The notes beneath the pieces are model-generated. The model was given only the letters and a program-made list of their open reading frames with translations, made no database searches and had not been told where the DNA came from. A DNA stretch of 64,000 nucleotides, from positions 279,903,693-279,967,692 of the forward strand of contig NC_090319.1 in the NCBI RefSeq assembly GCF_040869045.1. Direction: 5' to 3'. This document shows, piece by piece, positions 55,789-64,000 of this stretch. Position numbers and translations under genes: made by a program. This DNA comes from Eurosta solidaginis. Taxonomy: Eukaryota > Arthropoda > Insecta > Diptera > Tephritidae. Each line of letters starts with the position of its first letter. The stretch's first letter is position 1.

Positions 55789-56110
55789 GCTAGGTGGACT
55801 TAAGCACCGTCGTGCCTTTTTGGGCTTCATCAGGTCGTTTTCAGAGCTGTTAAATCTACTATCGACCGTTTTTTACAATACACTTAATACTGAAAGCTTC
55901 GCATGACAAACAAATCCACTACACCATTTCGTTTTAGATCTGTAAAGTTAAGCGGATTCGCGGAAAAATTGTCCAATTTATCATACTGTGCTAGGTAGAA
56001 CAGAGCACTGCGGGCCCTTGATGGGCTTTGTCATCATTGCGCGTTCAGAATTACTAAACCTTGTATCGACCAGTCTTTTTCGATACCACAAATACTGAAA
56101 GGACTCCTTT
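55789..56110 (+). repeat. Diverged tandem pair, ~201-bp period
   Basis: Blocks GCTAGGTGGACTTAAGCACC, TTTTTGGGCTTCATCAGGTC, CTATCGACCGTTTTTTACAA recur as GCTAGGTAGAACAGAGCACT, TTGATGGGCTTTGTCATCAT, GTATCGACCAGTCTTTTTCG 201 bp later (55789 and 55990). The LINE copy is inserted at the left edge of the first unit. Confidence 0.65.
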
Positions 56111-56780
56111 ACAAAAAATCCAATCACTCCAATTATTTGTCGATCTCAAAGCAACTTTTACTGGCACTGAAAAGGGAGCTGACTTTATGCAACATACCTT
56201 GTTTGATGTTGCTTGCAAAGTTACCTGACGTTAAGCAGTACCATCAGCTCCATATGGATTGGGAAGAGCCTTTCGAGCTATTCGAAAAAAAACGAGGCTT
56301 AAGCCAAATCGGCTTCATATTATAGGAGCTTGCAGATATGAAATTAGTGTAACGAATAAAAGGGCAAAATGCTACGCTGGCTTGGTCCAATTACGGATAT
56401 TATGGCGCAATAAGTATACGATAGCTGCCGTATTTGGTAACACAGCGATGGAGATCTCCACCGATTAGGGAAAGGCAGCAATATATGAACTTCTTTAGTG
56501 CTCCCAATTGCCATCAGTTATCAGAAATCATATATGAATGGTCAAAATCAACTAGACAGTTAATGATGATCAAAGCAAACAGATCTCCCTGAGGAAAGTA
56601 CAAAATGAACCGAAACACGTAGGAGGATAAAGGAAAACTTTGTTTTTACCTAACCACCACAGCCCAAATAGCGTCTATATAAAACCTAAAAGGTAAAGAA
56701 AACATGATGAAAACAAATGAATACCTCGAAGTGGCTCAATTTCAAATTTCAATGCAAACAATTTCATTATCACGATAAAA
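56111..56780. other. Unassigned sequence
   Basis: Frames at 56137-56325 and 56259-56468 have no recognised domain. Confidence 0.3.
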
Positions 56781-57001
56781 GTCCGAACGAAATGGTGTGT
56801 TTATTTTGTATATGTTGTTTTTAGAATCTGACTGCTCGTTCAGAAACAGCTTATCCTTAACTGTGCCTGAAAAAGCAACTGGGTGCTAAAAAATTACATA
56901 TACAAAATAAGCACTCCACTTCGTTTGGACGCATAAGCTGTTCCTGAACGAGCAATTGGGCGCTAAAAAATTTTACAAAATAAACACGTCACTTCCTTTG
57001 G
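56781..57001. mobile_element. MITE with a third, partial arm
   Basis: GTCCGAACGAAATGGTGTGT then TTATTTTGTATATGT pairs with ACATATACAAAATAAGCACT then CCACTTCGTTTGGAC (56781-56940). A further arm follows directly: GCATAAGCTGTTCCTGAACG to CACTTCCTTTGGA (57001), matching the same terminal repeat. It looks like one and a half copies joined head to tail. Confidence 0.7.
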
Positions 57002-57918
57002 ATATAAATATCGCCTGAATACGGCACACCAAATTCTAAATTGTATTTTTATTTAGTTATAAAGTTGAAAATGCCTAAATTTTCAATCGAAGGGCTGCAA
57101 ATACTAATTGGGTAAAATTTTTTGTTATGAAAATTCTCTGTGTTAAAAAAATTTGTTGTTTTTCAACTATTGTTGATTAGTTTTATAGTATTTGTGTGAT
57201 GCATGTAACTACAGATTAGACAGCTCGTTAAAAATATTGATTTTTCTATTGTTTGATTTTGAGGATTTCTATTTTCCATGCTCTACTTTTGGCGGGAAAA
57301 CGCAAATAGTTCACCAATTCAATTATTTAATTTTTTTAATCAAACTTTGTAGATTCTTCACCGAACCACTTTGTTTTTAAATATTTTTTCTAGAAAATTC
57401 TCACAGTTACTATAAAGCAATCTGTTTTTCTTATACTCAATGCAAATAGGGTTAATTAACGCACACAATTTTTTTTTTCATTTTCTAAATTTTTTTTTTG
57501 AATAACTCTTATTGCAAGCAAAATATTTTAATTTTTTGTTTAACACAATAAACGTTGCTAGAGCATTAGCCTTCTTTATTCGTAATTTATATTAATTATT
57601 GTGTTTATTATTATTAAATTTTTGTCGTTTTCGACACAATTTTAATTTTTTTATTTTTTAATTCACGAGCACTATTTTGTTCTTAATATAAATTGCGAAA
57701 ATATTTGTTTTTCTTGTTTTTCCGCTTTCCAGAAACTGCCCATACAAATTGCTTACTGAAATTATTTTTTTCATTTGAAAAATTTATTTATTTTATATCT
57801 CGAATTATACTTAAATATTACAAAATTTTCTGCTATGTTACAGTTTCCCAGCAACATTTTATATGCACTGAATAAAATATTTGTATATGTAATTTATGAT
57901 TATGTATTTTTTTGTTTA
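57002..57918. other. Unassigned, extremely AT-rich sequence
   Basis: Long T tracts; open frames here are Phe/Leu/Tyr-rich by composition. No structure recognised. Confidence 0.35.
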
Positions 57919-58297
57919 TACAGCAGCGCACGGAAAAATAACAGTGGCATTTTTATCAAATTTCGGCAATTAAATTCTACGCTTCTTTTATTTTCAATAT
58001 TTTAAGGAAAAACTTCTTTAAGATTACAACTAAAACAATGAAAACCAATCTCATGTTTTGGGAACATTTTGAAAAAACAAATTTTTAGTTCTCTGAATTT
58101 TTCTGAATATGCAGTTTTGTCGCCCAATCAAAAGTCGTATTGATTTTTGACAATTTTTTTGCTAAGTGTGTTTGAACATTCTTTCATGTAAAATTTATTG
58201 AATCTTTTTCTTAAAATATCGAAAATAAAAAAGGAGAGCTTAGTTTCACGAAAATTTGTTAAAATTACTTTTGCTATTTTTCTATTCGCTGCTCTAC
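57919..58297. repeat. Foldback element, copy F7, internally deleted
   Basis: Termini TACAGCAGCGCACGGAAAAA and TTTTGCTATTTTTCTATTCG then CTGCTCTA are inverted. The block GAATATGCAGTTTTGTCGCC is on the left, while its right partner is missing. Confidence 0.65.
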
Positions 58298-59456
58298 GAG
58301 TATATGTGTATGATAATTGTGTTTAGTAATTGCTAATATATTTAATTCCTTTTTTTTATGCCGCTTATATCGCTCATTTACTTCAATAGTGTCATAACTT
58401 AAAAAACACAGTTTTCCAGGAGAGCATTTTCAAAGATTTTAACTGCCATATGTTGCGGATATAAAGGCATATTTTCATTTGTATAGCACGTGGTCAATTT
58501 TTACCGGATGACAAAGAGTTTTTTATACAACATGGACCATGTTATTGGGTACGTTTATATGTTATTAAGCCAAAATTCATGTTTTTTGAGTTATCACACT
58601 ATTGAAGCAAATGAGCGATATATCAATAGCTCCGTTATATACTTATTGTATTTTTTTATGTATTTAAGTATGAATATATTGAACAATTTAATTACATTTT
58701 AAGTTTTTTGTTTAATCCGCTTTTTCATCTCAAAACTTCCCTAAATATACTAAATATGTAGTTTATATTCTTTTATTGGCTTAGAGTTTTTTGTAAAGAG
58801 TTTAACAAAAGAGTCGCAAAAGGTTTCAAATATTGTATCCCTTAACGACTCCTCCTACAGTAAGTATAGCACCATATAGTAAATGAAACATTTCCGATAG
58901 AGTTCGGTATTATACGAGCATCAGAAAGTAATTGGATTTTTGTTTTATTATTTATTAAATATTTTGAATATATATTTCAAATATGTAAATAATGTAATAT
59001 ATAGTAAGGTATGTATGTATGTAGTTAAGAAATTTGTATATATGTAAGTGTTCCATGTACGTATCTATCATGCGAGAATTTGATGTATGTACTTATGTGC
59101 ACATTTTCGAAGGAAAAGTTATAGAAAATATTATTTTTTAATTATTTCATTCACTAATTTTTTAAATATTTGCACCTATGAGCAAAGTATTTAATCTACT
59201 TCACATAATTTTACTGCACACTTGACTATTATTTTTGAAATAATTATTATTGGTTATTAAAGTAAATTGTTTTATAGTAAAAGGCTATATATATGAAGTT
59301 TGAAAAAAGGCTCGAGATAAAGTTTAATTTTAATAACTTCCAAACGCCATAACTTAAAAAAATTGAAATCTTAACAAAACTTAACATTTTGCCTTTAGTG
59401 TCTTAAGTGGTATATTAAAATAAAGTAAAATTAGCCCTTCCTTCTACGCTCATTAA
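58298..59456. other. Unassigned AT-rich sequence
   Basis: Contains TATGTATGTATG strings and low-complexity AT. No gene seen. Confidence 0.3.
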
Positions 59457-59981
59457 AAGCCCCGTCACATAAGCAGTTTTTCATATAGATGCGTTTTACC
59501 CAATCTTATGCATTATGAGTAGATTGCACGTATATTTACGGGGAACGGTAAATTGAGCGACATTGGCGCCATCTCACATGAAAAAGTAGCCAACTTGCAA
59601 ACTTTTGTTGCAAGCACAGCGTAAGAAGAAGAATTTGATATTTGCTTTGGCTAAGGGTGCTGGCACACTTTGCAAGTGAAATTACTTTTCCCCCTCGTTT
59701 GTAACTTTTCTAACATTTTTTGCAACTAAGTAGTGCAATATAACAAATGAATACGACACAAAATATGTTAGCAAGTATTTTTGTTGTATAGAGAGAATGT
59801 TTATAACAGTGCTGGCGAAATTTTGTATGTGAATGGGCAAGGCGAAATAAAGTTCAATTGCCAAGTCTGATGTTCCTTCAGATTTATAAACGCAACATCT
59901 TGGTTGAATGCGGCGATGTTACTGGAAAGCATAAGCTTGCGTTAAACGCACCTATATGAAATATTCCATTGTGCCGCGTCC
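59457..59981. mobile_element. MITE flanked by TTAA
   Basis: TTTTTCATATAGATGCGTTT and CTTATGC at the left pair with GCATAAGCTTGCGTTAAACG then CACCTATATGAAATATTCC at the right. Weaker pairing extends outward (CCCCGTCACATAAGC against the inverse of GTGCCGCGTCC). TTAA lies at 59453-59456 and 59982-59985, as for piggyBac-type or other TTAA-specific elements. The interior TTGGCGCCATCTCACATGAA is non-coding. Confidence 0.7.
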
Positions 59982-60550
59982 TTAAAGCAAGCTTATTTCA
60001 TACATAAAAATACAACTTTCACTACGTATCTATGGTAAGATAATCTTTATCAATTTTCTCGAAATTACCTGCACATTTAACTTGTGTTTTTAAGTTTTAC
60101 TTAATTGCTGCTTGCTGCTCAAGTTCCAGAACAGAATTTTTCGTCTCAGTACGTTGGTACTCGGTTCAAATAACACTCTAAAAATATTGTACTGACATGA
60201 GTTCCGAAACGAAATCTGTTTCAAGAATATCGATACAAATTTACCACAGCCATGACGTAGATGTACCATAAGATGGCATGTCAAACTATATAAATCGCAC
60301 TATTATAATAATACCAATTAAAATTTAAGAAAGAAATGGCGTGCAGTTGCGAACGTGAAGTGACTGTGGGTGGCATTTACAAAGCAGAATTTCAAAAAAT
60401 GTTTTTAGCTTTGTATGAATACCATATGGGCCATAATGGAAACGAGTATGGCCCCTCGACTCACTAAAATTTACATCTCTAGACTTTTCTACTTGATTTT
60501 GGAGGGTATTGCCATGCACTGTAAGTAGATTATGGGATATGGGACAGTAT
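59982..60550. other. Unassigned sequence
   Basis: Frames at 60090-60284 and 60325-60519 show no domains. Confidence 0.3.
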
Positions 60551-60562
60551 TTTTGATATGAG

Positions 60563-60586
60563 TTAAAATTGAAACTCCTTATAGTC

Positions 60587-60624
<38 letters not shown>

Positions 60625-60664
60625 GACTATATATATAAACGACTATAAGGAGTTTCAATTTTAA
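60563..60664. repeat. Near-perfect palindrome around a TA run
   Basis: TTAAAATTGAAACTCCTTAT then AGTCGTTTATATA is mirrored by TATATAAACGACTATAAGGA then GTTTCAATTTTAA. The right arm carries one extra AAACGACTATATATAT unit. A 15-bp direct repeat, TTTTGATATGAGTTA, lies at 60551-60565 and 60710-60724. Confidence 0.85.
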
Positions 60665-60724
60665 TTCTTTATTGTGTGAGTCGTTTACCGCTCTATATTA
60701 ATTATTTAGTTTTGATATGAGTTA

Positions 60725-61309
60725 TAATTTTTTCACTTATTCTTATAAAACTAAAGCAAACAAATTTAATTTGATGTTTTGCTATGTGGGTCAAGGTCTT
60801 CAAACTGAGATGGAGGGTGTGTTGGAGCTGCAGTTGTTGCCGTCCATTATCAACTTTAGCAATACTTCTGTTATTATTTGGCGGCTCGAACATACCCGGA
60901 AACGTTCCGTCTTCAAAAACGTTTCCAACTTTTAGTACTATCTAACTCTGGAAAACCATAACTGATACCAAAATTTTAAACACTTTTTTTTATGTAATTG
61001 TAACAAAAAGTTTTTAGCTATGTTCTTTGTTCAAAATTTTCACTTTCCACGAGTCTTATAAAATTTGATTGAAATACTCTCTATTTCGTTAGAACATTGT
61101 AATTTTATAGCTTAACCGTAAGTTTCTTAAAACTAGATCGCAAGATTCCTCTGTTCACAACGAAATTTTTCTCTTTATTAAATGCATTGTGCGACACCTA
61201 GCAAAATATTTTGTCAAATGTGACACAACTGCTAATATATTTAAAAAAATAATCCTAAGACAAGTACAAGATGGGCGCATAGCTTTGTTTTCTTTTATGT
61301 GGAAGAAAA
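60725..61309. other. Unassigned sequence
   Basis: No feature recognised; frame 60717-60935 is unconvincing. Confidence 0.3.
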
Positions 61310-61450
61310 TCTTATATACCCTTCGGAAAAACACTGCATGGTTTAGCTATTAAATGTTTGCAAGTCTCATGTAAATTATCACAAAAAAAAAAAATTAATT
61401 GACGAAATTCGACAAAAGTTGTCACTATTATTTTCCTGTTCGCAACTGTA
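61310..61450. repeat. Foldback family right-end fragment, F8
   Basis: ATACCCTTCGGAAAAACACT resembles the mid-element block of F1 and F2, and GACGAAATTCGACAAAAGTT then TTTTCCTGTTCGCAACTGTAG matches the right terminus. The left arm is not found. Confidence 0.45.
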
Positions 61451-61936
61451 GATATCTTTTAAGAACGAATAAAAAGTAGTATTAAAGACAAGCGGCATTT
61501 AGGCAACGAGTGATTTCAGCAATATTTCTATATAAAATTGGTTTATTTTTTTCCCGTATATTGCGTAGTACATTTGTATTTTCTATGACACCTTAAAATA
61601 TATTTTGTATTTTATAATATTTATATACCTTTTATATTTGTAATCATTTTGGCTTTTATATATTTTTCTGTTTAACACCAAAAGCTTCATAAGATTCGGT
61701 TTGCATATACAACAATTTCTGATATATTCACATATATTTTCTTTGGTTATGATTTTATGTTTGTGGAAATATTGAATGTGATTGGATATATGTAAATCTT
61801 CTAGTAACACTCGTAAAGTTGATTTGCGCCTTTAAAAACCGTCAAACACGTACTCAGAGTATGAAAGGAAACTAAACTTTTCGCAAAGGAATCCAACGAT
61901 TCATCATTCAGACACGAATAATTCCGACCATAAATC
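61451..61936. other. Unassigned AT-rich sequence
   Basis: The frame at 61583-61810 is compositional. Nothing else seen. Confidence 0.3.
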
Positions 61937-62203
61937 GACTGCTGAGTGGAATATCAGCATATGTATGTATATCAGCTACCGTTTCAAAAACATCCTATTT
62001 CAGATTTTCTTTCAAAAATCTCAGCTCAATATCAATACATTTTGACATAACTGGGATATTTATGAAACAAACTCTGAGATAGGGCGTTCCTCAACCGAAT
62101 GCTGATAAAGGGCGTTTTTGAAACAAATTGTGAATTAGGGCTTTAATCAAACGTTTTCTAACCTATAGCCGAGATAGGGTTATACTCCACTTAGCAGTCG
62201 ACA
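61937..62203. mobile_element. Small TIR element, TCGACTGTTGAGTG family, copy 2
   Basis: TCGACTGCTGAGTGGAATAT at the left pairs with TTATACTCCACTTAGCAGTC then GA at the right. The interior repeats GTTTCAAAAACATCC and TTTTTGAAACAAA words. No clear duplication at the flanks. Confidence 0.6.
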
Positions 62204-62547
62204 TAGTCTCGACAGTACGCATTTTGGAGAAAAATTCCAGAAAAATATAAAATTTAACGCTTAAATTTTTACCTATTTAGATTTTACAAAATTTCAAAAC
62301 TGAATACTAATCAATAAATAAGGGACCAAAAACATTCGACTTGTGCGTCATTTTGACTTTGACATCATTACATAACAAAATATTTTGCTATGCATTTGCC
62401 ACGTCATTAGTTAATTTTTTCTTTTAACATTGAAAAACAAATTTGTAACTATCAATGCAAAACAAAATGTGAAAAGAAATAATTTTAAAATTAAAAGTTG
62501 CTCACTATCCGTTTATTTTATTTCCTATGGAATACGTTTCCCATACA

Positions 62548-63626
62548 TAGAGATAGGAAATGGGTAAATACCCAAATGGTAATACCCGGTAAATTGGGTA
62601 TATATGGTAAAAATGGGTAAATACCCAAATATTTACGCAAAATGAGGGTATAAATTATGTTTTAGGAAAAATGGCAAACAAATACAGAAAATTAATTCGC
62701 CTTACAACCAATTTGTAAAATTGGAATACAAATATTTATAAAGCAGCCCAAATACTCAAATTTTAACACATCCAAGTTTACATTATACTAAAATATGTAT
62801 TGATTTTTGAAATATAATATTACATTACTCAAATTAAAATAGTATTTAGTCAATATCGCTGAAAGTTTCATAATCCCGAAAAGAAGTATGGGGTGTAGAC
62901 TGTGGAAAGCCGGTCGTACTTCATCGAATCAGTTTGTGCTTTCATCCTCGTCGGCATCAACTTCGCAAGAAGTATAATTTTGTCGTACACCTCTGTTGAA
63001 AAGGTTCCAATTGTGTGATATGAAACAAGCTTTGCCGCATTATCTATTGTTAATCTGTTTCTTCTTTTGGAGTGAATAAAACTTTGACAGCTGAATGAGC
63101 GTCAGTTGCAGCTGAAGAGAATGGAGCAGTGAATATACGAGCTGCTATTTTGTTCAATTCCGTGGTCGCGCACCACTTGGAAGGAGAAATTTCTGCAATG
63201 CTGTCCCAAATAAAATCTGCAGCCCAAAAGCACTCTCTATACTTATAGTTTGCTAGGTCCACCTTAGAATTTACGATAAAGTTGCTACTCATATCACATA
63301 TAAATTACACTGCAGTAAGATAATCAGATGAACTTAGTTCAAACCTCTCCTCAAAGTAACATAATAACTGTTGCTTCTCATCGTCATCAATAATTGGTTT
63401 GTTTGCGCAAATATATGTAGATTTGTTAAATTTTATCAACATTCACTTTTGGAAAATAAAAACAAATCTCTATTTTCAATGACTTATACATTGAATTTCT
63501 GACATATAATTCCAACGAACCTCGATGCAAATGCTTTTGAAAATTCCCAAAAAAAAGGTAGATAAAAGGAATATTCCGGGTATTTTCTCGGTATTTACCA
63601 TTTTTCAGGGTAGAATCCCACCTCTA
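62548..63626 (-). mobile_element. hAT-family element remnant
   Basis: TAGAGATAGGA at the left and TCCCACCTCTA at the right form an imperfect inverted end. CCCATACA (62540-62547) and CCCATATA (63627-63634) form a 7/8 matching 8-bp duplication. Subterminal GGGTAAATACCC words occur at both ends. The interior is a minus-strand transposase C-terminus; the rest is deleted. Confidence 0.75.
62870..63292 (-). pseudogene. hAT transposase C-terminal fragment, frameshifted
   Basis: The frame to 63050 contains KIAARIFTAPFSSAATDAHS, the start of the hAT dimerisation region. From the following bases another frame continues SFSCQSFIHSKRRNRLTIDN then AAKLVSYHTIGTF. Together they give the familiar order APxSSAATER-SFS...HSKKRNRL. 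One frame change separates them, near 63095. Confidence 0.75.
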
Positions 63627-63712
63627 CCCATATAAAAGGACAAAACTCTGAACTCTGTTATTTTTTCGTTTGAAAATGGAAATATTTTTTAAAATAAACC
63701 AAATAAAAACAA
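63627..63712. other. Short AT-rich spacer
   Basis: Nothing recognised beyond the hAT target duplication. Confidence 0.3.
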
Positions 63713-64000
63713 GTAAGGGTGTCTAAGTTCGGGTGTAATCGAATATTCTCAGCGTGAGCTTCAATTGTACAGTTCATTTCAGATAAATTACTTTTCTACA
63801 TAACACTTGGCACCCCCCATTAAAAAAAAATCTCACTCAATTTCTTCTTATAAAAAAAACTTGGTAATGGAAATACCATTGATACAATACTATTTTGCGC
63901 TATTCTAGTCTACGAACCTTCTTTTATATAAAAGTAGGCGTGGTGTTTAACCAATCTCGTCCATTTTTACTAGAAATATTTCTTGCTATAAGGAAACAAC
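63713..64000 (+). repeat. Dispersed repeat, family A, copy 3, cut by the window edge
   Basis: ACAAGTAAGGGTGTCTAAGT then TCGGGTGTAATCGAATATTC, the ATTACTTTTCTACATAACAC block and GTAGGCGTGGTGTTTAACCA match copy 1 in order and orientation. Confidence 0.75.

Noticed and set aside
57693..58005. Phe/Tyr/Leu-rich frames as membrane proteins
   Set aside because: The hydrophobic composition follows from very AT-rich DNA, and the frames overlap one another and a foldback terminus.
60590..60630. TA run as an ordinary microsatellite
   Set aside because: It is the loop of a longer palindrome with specific arms, so it is reported as part of that structure.
1..64000. CRISPR arrays, rRNA, tRNA, bacterial promoters or terminators
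   Set aside because: No regularly spaced direct repeats with unique spacers and no cloverleaf or rRNA landmarks were noticed; the DNA has eukaryotic intron and transposon structure. A tRNA covariance scan could not be run.

Overview
The window reads as AT-rich nuclear DNA of a higher fly. The signs are short GT-AG introns of 63-74 nt beside kilobase introns, fly-type low-complexity protein, and very dense degraded transposons. The repeat that opens with a GTTCGG/CCGAAC box, with recurring GTGGGCGTGG and GCCACGCCC boxes, is one I associate with tephritid fruit flies and relatives; that placement is from memory and was not tested. There is no operon, CRISPR array, rRNA or tRNA that I can support.

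Host genes. One clear gene runs on the + strand from 12604 to 25007: seven exons with matching splice phases, about 1200 residues visible, 5' exons missing. It encodes a Ser/Gln-rich coiled-coil protein with an SKIP tetrapeptide in a Ser/Pro/basic stretch, which suggests a microtubule plus-end (EB1-binding) protein. Its 2.8-kb intron holds a tandem array built of three-unit blocks, and its 5.7-kb intron holds a rearranged LTR retrotransposon. A second coding exon, acidic and unrecognised, lies at 42391-43479 (+). A serine-protease-homologue pseudogene lies at 44132-44600 (-). A possible 42-codon ORF lies at 6212-6340 (-).

Mobile DNA, left to right: foldback element (405-1275); dispersed repeats B (1738-3305) and A (3847-5318); hAT-like MITE (5614-5860); gypsy-type LTR element with ATAT target duplication and most of pol deleted (6469-10127); head-to-head composite LTR element with CCTA duplication (19503-23531), itself inside a B repeat; foldbacks at 26150 and 29222; a MITE with near-perfect 52-bp arms (31068-31310); a three-level nest of elements (31399-33653); LINE 3' ends (38009 and 55436); a TIR element carrying an arthropod-wide orphan gene (39382-41941); hAT MITEs (45447 and 46156); a Penelope-like remnant interrupted by a reverse-oriented A repeat (50060-52170); two PIF/Harbinger remnants (31436 and 52941); a TTAA-flanked MITE (59457); a hAT remnant (62548-63626); and the start of another A repeat at the right edge.

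The strongest candidate for something undescribed is 39382-41941. There a gene of a multicopy arthropod family usually listed as uncharacterised, with an N-terminal zinc-finger-like exon and conserved acidic residues, is enclosed by inverted terminal repeats and flanked by TAA. This makes it look like the transposase of a DNA transposon I cannot assign to a named superfamily. Two structural cases are also strong: the nest at 31399-33653, where removing the insert restores the host element arm, and the composite LTR element that kept an intact target duplication despite an inverted, duplicated interior.
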